Below are positions 1 through 7,765 of a stretch of DNA of 64,000 nucleotides, one piece after another. Location: contig NZ_JH376798.1 in the NCBI RefSeq assembly GCF_000234095.1, positions 380,521 through 444,520 of the forward strand. The letters run 5' to 3'. The notes under the pieces are model-generated. The model saw nothing but the letters and a program-made list of their open reading frames with translations, was not told where the DNA came from and made no database searches. Both the position numbers and the translations under genes were made by a program. Within the stretch, counting starts at the first letter, position 1, and each line of letters opens with the position of its first letter. This DNA is from Centipeda infelix ATCC 43532 (lineage in GTDB: Bacteria; Bacillota; Negativicutes; Selenomonadales; Selenomonadaceae).

Positions 1-211
1 GGCGCGGCAGGAGGAAGCCCTTCATCAGTTCGCCGACGATGTGCTCCGCATCTGAGGCGGAGCCGCCGTTGCCGCAGACGATGAGCTTGCCGCCCGCACG
101 GTAGCTCGTCACGAGTGCCTCAATCGCGGTGCGGACATCCGCTGCGCAGACCGCGAGCGCAGGATACCGCGCAATCAGCGTGTCTACGACGGCGTAGGTG
201 GATTCTTTCAT
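1..211 (-). CDS. SIS-domain sugar-phosphate isomerase, GmhA-like (partial, N-terminal 70 aa)
   Basis: The gene runs off the left edge, so only the first 70 residues are visible. They contain CGNGGSASDAEH (about residues 46-57), the phosphate-binding loop of GmhA/DiaA-type SIS proteins. GmhA converts sedoheptulose-7-phosphate to heptose-7-phosphate for LPS or S-layer glycans; DiaA-like relatives act in replication initiation, and the fragment does not separate the two. The ATG at 209-211 has an AAAGGAG ribosome site about 10 nt upstream. A promoter reading leftward lies at 247-274. The missing C-terminus decides the exact function. Confidence 0.75.
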   Translation of the reverse strand, partial: MKESTYAVVDTLIARYPALAVCAADVRTAIEALVTSYRAGGKLIVCGNGGSASDAEHIVGELMKGFLLPR

Positions 212-246
212 AGGTGTGATGCTCCTTTACAAACCAATCTTCTCTT

Positions 247-274
247 ATTATGGACGATGTGAATTTTTTTTCAA
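247..274 (-). promoter_or_regulatory. Sigma70-type promoter of the SIS-domain gene
   Basis: On the minus strand, -35 TTGAAA (274-269), a 16-nt spacer and -10 CATAAT (252-247) lie about 36 nt upstream of the start codon. The whole 212-433 stretch is strikingly AT-rich compared with the coding DNA. I see no gene in it. Confidence 0.5.
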
Positions 275-433
275 GGGAAAATATACACAGAAGATGTTAT
301 TTTTAGATGTATTTATTTTAATTTATATCTATTTATCGTTATTTTATAGAATTGATTTGTATTTATTGGTTGACGGCATATTACGTATATCTGACAATGT
401 TTCTGGACAATTTAGGGAATCGCGGAAATACAA

Positions 434-464
434 ATCCCCCGCAGGAGTAAATCCTGCGGGGGAT
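434..464 (-). terminator. Rho-independent terminator after the signal-peptide membrane protein gene
   Basis: A perfect 13-bp stem (434-446 with 452-464) and 5-nt loop lie just beyond the stop at 479. On the minus strand a short T-rich tail follows. Confidence 0.8.
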
Positions 465-478
465 GCTTGTCTGTGTTG

Positions 479-1162
479 TTACCGATTGCGATAGTGGTCG
501 GCAATCGTGTGCGGGCTTTCGCCTGCAATCGTGCCGCGTGCCATTGGGGCTGCGTAGGATGTGGGTGCACCCTGTGGGCGGATGTCCGTGATGGGCGGCT
601 GCGGGGCTGCCTGCGGATGCTGCACATTCTGATAGACGTTCTCCTCCTTGCGACCGCGGAAGCGATTCCACGCCCAGCGGAGTACCATGAAGGCGACCAC
701 GGCGATCGCGACGTTCGCGAGGACACCGAGGATGTCGGCGAGCATTCCGCCGCCCATGCCGAACATGGAGGCAAGCAGCCCGCCGAGCATCATGCCGCCC
801 GCGAGAAGTCCGATGTTCCGCAGGGTGTTGCCCCAGCCCGAGCTTCTCTGTGCCTGACTTGCGGCGTTTGACGTGCTCGATTTTGCACCTGCGGCGGGGG
901 CGTTTTTGTCGAGCTGGTTTGCGCTCTTGGATGGGGCATAGCCCTCGCCGTTGCCCGAGACGGATTTGCTCTTGCTGCCGCTCTGCGTGCTCGGTGCCGC
1001 CTTTGGTGCGGACGGAGCCGCTTTCGGCGCGATGCGTGCGCCGCCCTTTGCCGCCTCCGCCTGCGCACCGAGGGTGCTCTGCACGGTCTGCGGGAGGATG
1101 AGGGGGGCGGTAAAGGTCAGCGAGCCGACCATTGCCGCAGCAATGAGGTTCTTTAGTTTCAT
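479..1162 (-). CDS. Exported or membrane protein with glycine-rich hydrophobic segment (Tim44-like N-terminal type)
   Basis: The 227-aa protein starts with a signal-like segment (Lys-rich start, hydrophobic core, Ala-x-Ala near residue 36). A low-complexity Ala/Pro/Lys/Ser linker of about 80 residues follows. Then come a Gly/Met-rich hydrophobic stretch (GGMMLGGLLASMFGMGGG) and a membrane helix ending in RFRGRK. This layout resembles the N-terminal half of bacterial Tim44-domain proteins, but the Tim44 domain itself is absent. The start follows AAAGGAG with normal spacing. It is probably the last gene of a small minus-strand group. Function unknown; the Tim44 link is weak. Confidence 0.7.
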   Translation of the reverse strand: MKLKNLIAAAMVGSLTFTAPLILPQTVQSTLGAQAEAAKGGARIAPKAAPSAPKAAPSTQSGSKSKSVSGNGEGYAPSKSANQLDKNAPAAGAKSSTSNAASQAQRSSGWGNTLRNIGLLAGGMMLGGLLASMFGMGGGMLADILGVLANVAIAVVAFMVLRWAWNRFRGRKEENVYQNVQHPQAAPQPPITDIRPQGAPTSYAAPMARGTIAGESPHTIADHYRNR

Positions 1163-1217
1163 TCGATGTTCTCCTTTGTATTCTTTCGATACGGAGGTTA
1201 TCCTCCGGTATTCGCAG

Positions 1218-1493
1218 TTACTCCCGATAGGATTTCACATCCTCGGGGAAGGCGTAGATCTCGCCGACGGTGTCGAGCTCACCCGAGAGATAGCGGTCGA
1301 TGTCGTCCACATCGATGTAGAGCTTGCAGTCGATGTCGAGATAGCCTTGCTCGCGCCCGTCCGAGAGGTCGCGGATCGCCATGAGCTTTTCGCGCAGCTT
1401 CATGAGGTCGGTGCGTGTCGCGTGCACGTCGAGGCGCAGCTGCGGCACGCCGTACTCCTTGAGAACTTCCTCCATGGTCATACGCTGTGACAT
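1218..1493 (-). CDS. Small hypothetical protein (91 aa)
   Basis: The start chosen is the ATG of MSQRMTM, preceded by AGAAAGGAA at good spacing; an upstream ATG seven codons earlier has no ribosome site. The protein is soluble and acidic, rich in Asp, Leu and Tyr, with no signal peptide or membrane segment. No family recognised. It lies between two other minus-strand genes and may be cotranscribed with them. Confidence 0.65.
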   Translation of the reverse strand: MSQRMTMEEVLKEYGVPQLRLDVHATRTDLMKLREKLMAIRDLSDGREQGYLDIDCKLYIDVDDIDRYLSGELDTVGEIYAFPEDVKSYRE

Positions 1494-1562
1494 AGTTATT
1501 TCCTTTCTATGCAATCAATTCTTGACTATTTGTCTTTTATCCTACCTGATGATGCTGAATTT

Positions 1563-1751
1563 TTACTGAATATTACGCTGCGTGTTTTCCTGTTCCCGCC
1601 GCTTTCGCAGGGCGAGGAGGGCGGCGGTGAGGGCACGCTTTTCGTGGAGATGTGTCTCGTAGTCGAGATCGCCGACCGCGCTTTGCATACGAGCTTCGAG
1701 GGCGCGCATCGCTGCCTCTGTGCGTCGAATCGCATTGCCCAGATCTGACAT
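1563..1751 (-). CDS. Small helical hypothetical protein (62 aa)
   Basis: It starts at ATG 1751 after GGGAGGAAC. The sequence is almost entirely predicted helix, with heptad-like Ala/Leu/Arg spacing suggesting a short coiled coil. A promoter (-35 TAGACA, 17 nt, -10 TACACT, positions 1804-1776) lies just upstream, so it probably heads the leftward group. No family recognised. Confidence 0.6.
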   Translation of the reverse strand: MSDLGNAIRRTEAAMRALEARMQSAVGDLDYETHLHEKRALTAALLALRKRREQENTQRNIQ

Positions 1752-1775
1752 CGCAGTTCCTCCCATCGTCTCTAT

Positions 1776-1804
1776 AGTGTAGCAGTTTTGAGAAAAATTG
1801 TCTA
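1776..1804 (-). promoter_or_regulatory. Leftward promoter for the small-gene group
   Basis: -35 TAGACA (1804-1799), 17-nt spacer and -10 TACACT (1781-1776) lie 25 nt upstream of the 1751 start. It is divergent from the mutS-like gene promoter. Confidence 0.5.
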
Positions 1805-1822
1805 CATTCATAAATCAAGCTG

Positions 1823-1831
1823 TGCTATAAT
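1823..1831 (+). promoter_or_regulatory. Extended -10 promoter of the membrane MutS-like gene
   Basis: TGCTATAAT is an extended -10 element ending 33 nt upstream of the preferred TTG start. No convincing -35 was seen. Confidence 0.45.
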
Positions 1832-1864
1832 GAAAATTATTGCAAAATGATAAGGAGTTTCGCT

Positions 1865-3646
1865 TTGAAGAAACAGTTCTATGAAAATGTGCGGGAGAAT
1901 ACGATTGCACTGGAACGGTCGCAGAACAAGCAGCGGACGCGGTACATCCTTGCGCGTACGGTGGTCTTTCCTGTGATGCTGGTGGTGCTGATCCACGGCT
2001 ATGATATGGGCTCGGCGGCAGAGCTGATGCTCGGCGGATTCCTGCTGCTGCTCTTTATGGTGCTTGTCGCGCGCCATCGGAAATTGGAGCGGCTGCGCCT
2101 CCTGACGAAGGCGTATCTTGCGGTGACGGCAGGCTATCTCATGCGCTTCTCGGGGGAGTGGAAGTCCCTGCCCGAGGACGGTGCTGTCTATGGCAAGGAA
2201 AAGCGTCCGCCCGACCGCGATCTGCACATCTTCGGCACGGCGTCGCTCTATCAGTATCTCTGCGCGGCTCGTACACAGGCGGGACGGGAACGGCTCGCCG
2301 CTGCGCTCACGGCAACGCCGCGTGATCTCGAACGGACGCGCAGGCGGCAGGCAGCAGTGGCGGAGCTGCTGGCACATCCGCTTCTGTGCATCGAGCTGGA
2401 GGCGCGCGGTGCGCGTCTGCCGGATGGACACGATACGCGCGCGCTGGCAAAGGAATTGGCTCAGCCGCTTAGAGGATCACTAAAGACAATATCTTGTATT
2501 GGCATTGTATTTGCGAATGCGTTTGTTTTATCGTTTCTGTGGGCCGCTTTCGCGGGAGGATCATGGGCACCGCCGCTCGTCCTCTTTATGTTCAACCTGA
2601 CGGTAGCGATGGCATTTTACACACGCACGCAGCGCGAGCTTGCGCCGCTCGGGCATCTCGCGCGGGAACTGCGGCTGTATGGGAGGATTTTCTATGCGCT
2701 TGAACGGGCACCGCTGCGCGGGGAGGCATTTGCGGCGGTGCTCGCACCGCTCTTCGCGCCTGTCCGTGCGCGGCAGGCGCAGAGCCGTCTCACAACGCTC
2801 GCACAGTGCGCGGCGATGCGGCGCAATTTTGTCTTTTTCATGCTTGCCAACGGTGTTCTCCTCTGGGATCTGCACTGCATGGCGTATTTCTCCCATTGGC
2901 GGATGCAGGCGGGAGCTGCTGCCGCAGGATGGTTGAAGGTCTGGGCGGAGGTGGAGGTACTGCTCTCGCTTGCGCGCATTGGTCATACGCGTGAGGTGCA
3001 CTGCTTCCCGCAGTTCATCGAGGGGGATGCACCGCGTCTCGATGTGGAGGGGGCAATGCCGCTCGTGATCGCCGAGGAGACGGCGACACCGAACGATGCA
3101 CACCGCGCGGCGGGGACGCTTGTCATCACGGGATCGAATATGTCGGGCAAGACGACGTATATGCGGACGCTGGGATCTAACGCTGTTTTGGCATACTCGG
3201 GCGCGCCTGTGTGTGCAAAAGCGTTTGCTCTGACACCGATGGCGGTCTATACGTCGATCCAGATCAGCGATGATCTCGCGGGCGGGATCTCGACGTTCTA
3301 TGCAGAGCTCCTGCGTATCAAGAAAATGATGACTTACAGCAAGCGTGGAAAGCCGATGCTCATTCTGATTGACGAGATCTTCCGTGGGACGAATTCCGCC
3401 GACCGCATTGTCGGCGCGCGTGAGGCGATCCGACGGCTGACGCTGCCGCACGCGATCACGATTGTGACGACGCATGACTTTGAGCTGTGCGACCTCGCGT
3501 GCGCGGGTGTGCCCGTGGAGAACGCGCATTTTGAGGAGCATTACGAGGGGGACAAGATTCTCTTTGACTTTAAGATCCGCGCGGGTCGCTGCCGCACGAC
3601 GAACGCGCAGTATTTGCTGCGGATGGCGGGCATCATGGGGGAGTGA
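1865..3646 (+). CDS. Membrane-anchored MutS-family ATPase
   Basis: A TTG start at 1865 is preferred over the ATG at 1847 because TAAGGAG lies 7 nt before the TTG. The 593-aa product has hydrophobic segments near residues 35-75 and again near 205-260, a linker, then a MutS ATPase core. That core has Walker A GSNMSGKTTY (about 423-432), Walker B LILIDEIF (about 499-506) and the downstream TTHD switch. MutS mismatch-recognition domains I-II are not evident. It belongs to the short, membrane-associated MutS paralogues of Firmicutes, whose substrate is unknown. It is not the mutL-linked mismatch repair MutS. Confidence 0.85.
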   Translation: MKKQFYENVRENTIALERSQNKQRTRYILARTVVFPVMLVVLIHGYDMGSAAELMLGGFLLLLFMVLVARHRKLERLRLLTKAYLAVTAGYLMRFSGEWKSLPEDGAVYGKEKRPPDRDLHIFGTASLYQYLCAARTQAGRERLAAALTATPRDLERTRRRQAAVAELLAHPLLCIELEARGARLPDGHDTRALAKELAQPLRGSLKTISCIGIVFANAFVLSFLWAAFAGGSWAPPLVLFMFNLTVAMAFYTRTQRELAPLGHLARELRLYGRIFYALERAPLRGEAFAAVLAPLFAPVRARQAQSRLTTLAQCAAMRRNFVFFMLANGVLLWDLHCMAYFSHWRMQAGAAAAGWLKVWAEVEVLLSLARIGHTREVHCFPQFIEGDAPRLDVEGAMPLVIAEETATPNDAHRAAGTLVITGSNMSGKTTYMRTLGSNAVLAYSGAPVCAKAFALTPMAVYTSIQISDDLAGGISTFYAELLRIKKMMTYSKRGKPMLILIDEIFRGTNSADRIVGAREAIRRLTLPHAITIVTTHDFELCDLACAGVPVENAHFEEHYEGDKILFDFKIRAGRCRTTNAQYLLRMAGIMGE

Positions 3647-3678
3647 GGTTAGATTTTAGGCATGAGTCGCTGAGAACG

Positions 3679-3852
3679 CCATGCGCACTCCACGCAAACG
3701 CTTAGTTACGCAAGCGGTCGGGCGCTTATCTGCATAAATACCTGCGGACTTCTTAAACGCGCTTCGCTTGAACGAAAGAAATCCGCAGGGGGGGCAGAAC
3801 GTGCCCTTTTTTCCGCTTGCTCCACTAGGGTTTGCTTAGGAGCATCACATGG
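3679..3852. repeat. Family A fold-back repeat, copy A1
   Basis: This about 175-bp intergenic element has imperfect complementary ends (CCATGCG... and ...CATGG) and an internal hairpin (CCTGCGGA...TCCGCAGG). It shares a core (GCGCTTCGCTTGAACG, and TCCGCTTGCTCCACTAGGG) with copies near 7453, 25461, 34753 and 37170. No ORF was seen in it. Confidence 0.85.
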
Positions 3853-3906
3853 CTTCGTTTCTTGTTTTCCGTAATATACGGATAAAGAGTCGTTCGTTTC
3901 GACTCC

Positions 3907-3935
3907 GTGACAGCGTGCCTAAAATCTGTTATAAT
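3907..3935 (+). promoter_or_regulatory. Strong promoter of the DUF2232-gdpP-rplI group
   Basis: -35 GTGACA (3907-3912), 17-nt spacer and perfect -10 TATAAT (3930-3935) lie about 58 nt upstream of the preferred start. Confidence 0.7.
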
Positions 3936-3992
3936 AGGAAAGTATTTTATATAAGGAAGGGAATGCGAATAAACCCGCAGAAAGGATATGGA

Positions 3993-4958
3993 ATGAGTGA
4001 GCAAGGTGCTCGCCCTGCCGCGACGGCGGGGGTTATGACGGCTGCGGCGGTGGTCTACGCGCTCGCGGCAATCTATCTGCCCATGCTGACAATGATGATG
4101 GGGATGTTCTGGCCGGTCTTTATCGCACTTGTAACGGTGCGTGAGGGGCTGCGCTGGGGCGTGCTTGCGGCTGTTGCGTCGCTGCTGCTCACGATGCTGT
4201 TTGCAACGCCGGTGACGGGGGCGTTCTTCGTGCTCTCGTTCGCACCGACAGGACTTGCCCTTGGGGGGCTCTTTCGCCGCAGCGCGAATACGGTGCGTGC
4301 GCTCACGGGCGGCATTGTCGCCTCGCTCGTCGGCAAGGCTGCCGCTGCGGGGATGATGCTGTTGCTCTTCGGGCTGAATCCGTTTGCGATGGATCTCTCC
4401 ATGGCGAATGAGGCGATGGACGAGACGCTTGCGATGTACCGCAGTCTTGGCATGAACGAGGCCCAGCTGGAGGAGACACGGGCCGCCTCGGCGCAGGTTC
4501 TTGAGATCTTTGTACTCATGCTGCCAGCGCTGTTCCTCGGCAGTTCTGTGATCGAGGCTGCGGCGTGCTTTGCCGTGCTGCACAAGGTGCTCGTGCGCCT
4601 CGGGATATCGGCGACACCGTTCCCTCCGTTTATTGAGTGGCGGCTGCCCGTCGTCTTCCCCTATCTCTTCGCGTTCTCGCTGATCGGGATCTACTGGGGG
4701 ACGACGCGTGACATCGCGTGGCTCTACCAGGCGGCACTGAACGGTTATCTGATTGCGTTTATTGCAGGTCTGGTGCAGGGGCTTTCTCTGGTGCATTTCC
4801 TGATGAAGCATTTCAAGGTGTCTGCGTTTGTGCGTATTCTCATCTATGCGTTTATCGTGTTGAACGGCTTTGTGACACAGATTGTCTCATGGACGGGGCT
4901 GTTCGATATGGCATTTGACTACCGGAAAAAATTTCGGGAACGCAATCATTTACAGTAA
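3993..4958 (+). CDS. DUF2232 (YybS-type) multipass membrane protein
   Basis: The start is the ATG at 3993 (MSEQG), preceded by AGAAAGGA; upstream ATGs would read through the promoter. The 321-aa protein is mostly hydrophobic, with about eight membrane segments, and matches the DUF2232/YybS family in length and in position before gdpP and rplI. YybS-type proteins are thought to be small-molecule transporters or structural membrane proteins; the substrate is unknown. The gdpP start lies 48 nt downstream, so the genes are probably cotranscribed. Confidence 0.85.
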   Translation: MSEQGARPAATAGVMTAAAVVYALAAIYLPMLTMMMGMFWPVFIALVTVREGLRWGVLAAVASLLLTMLFATPVTGAFFVLSFAPTGLALGGLFRRSANTVRALTGGIVASLVGKAAAAGMMLLLFGLNPFAMDLSMANEAMDETLAMYRSLGMNEAQLEETRAASAQVLEIFVLMLPALFLGSSVIEAAACFAVLHKVLVRLGISATPFPPFIEWRLPVVFPYLFAFSLIGIYWGTTRDIAWLYQAALNGYLIAFIAGLVQGLSLVHFLMKHFKVSAFVRILIYAFIVLNGFVTQIVSWTGLFDMAFDYRKKFRERNHLQ

Positions 4959-5006
4959 AATAACGCTATTTGTATATACATTATCCATATAAAAGAAGGT
5001 GATTCT

Positions 5007-7019
5007 ATGCCGCGGAATTTGTCCGCGTGGATCGACCTCACGGTCCATCTGATCGTTATGCTCGCGCTCGCGCTTGTGACGTTCTGTTACAATTCCTATG
5101 TAGGGACGGCCGCGCTCCTGCTCTGGGCGATCCTTGCCGCATTTGCGTGGGAGCGTTGTCGTGACAGGGAACGGCGATTTGAACGCTATTGTATGGGCGT
5201 TATCCGTAATGTTAACAATGTGATGAACTATGCGGTCGATTCCCTGCCGCAGGCGATTTTCCTCGTCAATCAAGATGGTCATCTGGAGTGGTGCAATCAA
5301 CAGCTCGGTGTCTTTTTGGGGGGCGCGAAGCCCGAACAGGGGACGGCGATTGCCGATTTCTGGCCGACGTTCAGCTTTGAGACGGTCTGGGGCAGCGAGG
5401 GGGAGTACCATTTCGCACACGAGGGGCGTTCTTACCGCATCTATCATCGTATGGTACCGACTCCGCCGCAGATGGATCCGCTGCTCGCGCTCTATGTGGA
5501 GGATGAGACGGAGTTTGCCGATCTGCAGAAACGATTCCATGAGAGTCGGACGGCGCTTCTCTACATCCAGCTTGACAACTACGATGAAATTATGCAGGGG
5601 CAGTCGGAGGCGGAGAAGTCGATGCTGCTGCTCGCTGTGCGCGAGCGTCTGGACGCGTGGATGAACGGTCTCGGTGGCTTTATGCGCAGCATTTCGGATG
5701 GCGAGTTCGTCGCGCTGCTTGACCGCGCAGCACTCGATCATGCGATTGCGGAGAAGTTTGACATTCTCGACCAGGTGCGCAAGATTGTCAACTCGAAGGG
5801 GCTTCCCGTGACGCTCTCCATCGGGCTCTCGCTTGCGGCGGATCAGTCGCTCAAGGAGCTCGGTGAGGAGGCGGAGGCAAAGCTCGACCTCGCGCTCGGT
5901 CGCGGCGGCGATCAGGTGGCACTCGATATCAGCGGCAAGACGCAGTTCTTCGGCGGCAAGGCAAAGGCGGTCGAAAAGCATACGCGCGTCAAGGCACGCG
6001 TGGTGGCGCATGCCCTGCGCGACATCATGGAGTCGGCGGACGAGGTCTATGTCATGGGGCATCACAACGAGGACTATGACTGCTTCGGCGCGGCGATGGG
6101 CGTTGCGTGTATGGCGCGTGCGATTGGCAAGCCTGTGCACATTGTGCTCAGCGATACGAATGAGGGCATTGACCGCATTCTCGACATGGTAGGGAAAGAC
6201 GAGGCGTATGACGGACTTTTCGTTCGCGCAGGCGATATCGCAGGCGTTGCCTCGCTTACCGCGCTGCTCGTCGTGGTAGATGCGCACATCCCGCACATTC
6301 TTGCCGACCCGACCCTGTTGGAGCGCATTCCAAAGATTGTCGTGATCGACCATCACCGCCGCAGCGAGAACTTTGTCAAGAACCCGCTGCTTGTCTACAT
6401 TGAGACGGCATCCAGCTCGGCAAGTGAGCTGGTGACGGAGCTTCTGATGTACTTTGGCGACAATATCCGACCGACGCGGCTCGACGCGACAGCACTCTAC
6501 TCGGGTGTCGTGGTGGATACGAAGAATTTTAACGTCGGCGCGGGTGTCCGCACGTTCGATGCGGCGGCGTATCTGCGCCGCGCGGGTGCCGATCCTGTGC
6601 TCGTTCGGGCACTGTTTCAGAGTGACTATGAGACCACGGTCGCACTTGCGCGTGCAAAGGCAAATGCGGAGTATTTCCCCGGTGGGCTGATTGTCGGGAG
6701 TATCCCCGAGCGTCTGGCGAACGGACAGATCATCGCTGCACAGGCGGCGGACGGAATGCTGCGCGTGGACGGGGTGCGGATGAGCATCTATGTGTTCCAG
6801 CTGCCGGGCGATGTCGTTGGCATCAGTGCACGCTCGACAGGGGAACTCAATGTTCAGGTGATTATGGAGGCGTTCGGCGGCGGCGGTCATGCGAATGTGG
6901 CGGGGGCGCAAGTCAAGGGCGTGCCGCTCAGCGTGGTGCGCGGCAATGTCGTTGAGCGCGCGCGGGAATATATAGAGGAGAGTGACAAACATGAAGGTAA
7001 TACTGCAGGCGGACGTTAA
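5007..7019 (+). CDS. gdpP: Cyclic-di-AMP phosphodiesterase GdpP
   Basis: The 670-aa protein has the full GdpP layout: two N-terminal membrane helices (about residues 8-50), a PAS-like domain (about 75-180), a degenerate GGDEF-like domain (about 190-320), then DHH and DHHA1 domains. The DHH metal site is visible as MGHHNEDYDCFG (near 348) and VIDHHRR (near 445), and the DHHA1 motif as GGGGHANVAG (near 624). The enzyme hydrolyses c-di-AMP to pApA at the inner membrane, affecting potassium and wall homeostasis. Its last 29 nt overlap rplI, suggesting translational coupling. Confidence 0.93.
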   Translation: MPRNLSAWIDLTVHLIVMLALALVTFCYNSYVGTAALLLWAILAAFAWERCRDRERRFERYCMGVIRNVNNVMNYAVDSLPQAIFLVNQDGHLEWCNQQLGVFLGGAKPEQGTAIADFWPTFSFETVWGSEGEYHFAHEGRSYRIYHRMVPTPPQMDPLLALYVEDETEFADLQKRFHESRTALLYIQLDNYDEIMQGQSEAEKSMLLLAVRERLDAWMNGLGGFMRSISDGEFVALLDRAALDHAIAEKFDILDQVRKIVNSKGLPVTLSIGLSLAADQSLKELGEEAEAKLDLALGRGGDQVALDISGKTQFFGGKAKAVEKHTRVKARVVAHALRDIMESADEVYVMGHHNEDYDCFGAAMGVACMARAIGKPVHIVLSDTNEGIDRILDMVGKDEAYDGLFVRAGDIAGVASLTALLVVVDAHIPHILADPTLLERIPKIVVIDHHRRSENFVKNPLLVYIETASSSASELVTELLMYFGDNIRPTRLDATALYSGVVVDTKNFNVGAGVRTFDAAAYLRRAGADPVLVRALFQSDYETTVALARAKANAEYFPGGLIVGSIPERLANGQIIAAQAADGMLRVDGVRMSIYVFQLPGDVVGISARSTGELNVQVIMEAFGGGGHANVAGAQVKGVPLSVVRGNVVERAREYIEESDKHEGNTAGGR

Positions 7020-7434
7020 GAATATCGGGAAAAAGGGCGAGATCGTGGAGGTTGCGGACGGGTACGGGCGCAATTTCCTTCTGCCGAAGAAGCTCGCACT
7101 GCCCGCAAACAGTGAGAATGTGAACGTCGCAAAGGCGCAGGCAGGCGCGAAGGCACGCAAGGATGCGATGGCGGTCGATGAGGCAAAGCTGATGGCGGCG
7201 CAGCTCGAAAAGGTCGAGGTGGAGATCCCCGTGCGCATCGGCGAGAACGGACGACTCTTTGGTGCAGTGACGGGCAAGGATGTCGCGGAGGCTCTGAAGA
7301 AGAAGAACATCGATGTGGATCGCCGCAAGATTACGATTCGCGGCGAGGTGGTCGGCGAGGGCCTGTACGAGGCCATCGTCAAGGTGCATCCGAACATCTC
7401 CACGACGATCAAGATTCATGTGAAGAAAGAGTAG
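6991..7434 (+). CDS. rplI: 50S ribosomal protein bL9
   Basis: The start is the ATG of MKVILQADVKNIGKKGE, preceded by GAGGAG; the ATG three codons earlier is poorer. The 147-aa length and the N-terminal 23S-binding signature (GKKGEIVEVADGYGRNFLLP) are typical of bL9. It overlaps the 3' end of gdpP, as in many Firmicutes. Confidence 0.97.
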   Translation: MKVILQADVKNIGKKGEIVEVADGYGRNFLLPKKLALPANSENVNVAKAQAGAKARKDAMAVDEAKLMAAQLEKVEVEIPVRIGENGRLFGAVTGKDVAEALKKKNIDVDRRKITIRGEVVGEGLYEAIVKVHPNISTTIKIHVKKE

Positions 7435-7452
7435 GGACGGCATTTTTTACAC

Positions 7453-7630
7453 AGGCTGTGGAGTATCCCCTTCGCAGAACCTCGTTACGCAATCGATCGG
7501 GTGCTTATCTGCCTAAATACCTGCGGATTCCAAACGCGCTTCGCTTGAACGGTTAAAATCCGCAGGGGGCAGAACGCACCCTTGTTTCCGCTTGCTCCAC
7601 TAGGTTTGCTACAGGGGATCCCCACAGCCT
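7453..7630. repeat. Family A fold-back repeat, copy A2
   Basis: The ends form a perfect 9-bp inverted repeat (AGGCTGTGG and CCACAGCCT) extended inward by TATCCCC/GGGGAT. The end sequence differs from other A copies but is still self-complementary. The internal stem is CCTGCGGATT...AATCCGCAGG. Confidence 0.88.
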
Positions 7631-7716
7631 ATCATGTCAGAACGGTCAACTTTTTCTGTATTGATGCAGGGAGTTCAATGTGTTGGGCAGCACGGCACAA
7701 CAATTTCATCCAACAG

Positions 7717-7744
7717 GCTGGTGAGGATTGCCTCATCAGCTTTT
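7717..7744 (+). terminator. Terminator or attenuator-like hairpin before lonC
   Basis: A 10-bp stem (7717-7726 with 7731-7740, including one G-T pair) with loop ATTG is followed by TTTTCTCTC. It ends 25 nt before the lonC ATG. It may end rplI transcription or act as an attenuator. The short, interrupted T-tract makes efficiency uncertain. Confidence 0.45.
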
Positions 7745-7765
7745 CTCTCAGAAGGAAACATTTCT

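Noticed and set aside
4950..7412. 820-codon minus-strand ORF opposite gdpP
   Set aside because: Antisense shadow of a GC-rich gene, with basic His/Arg-rich composition and no ribosome site.
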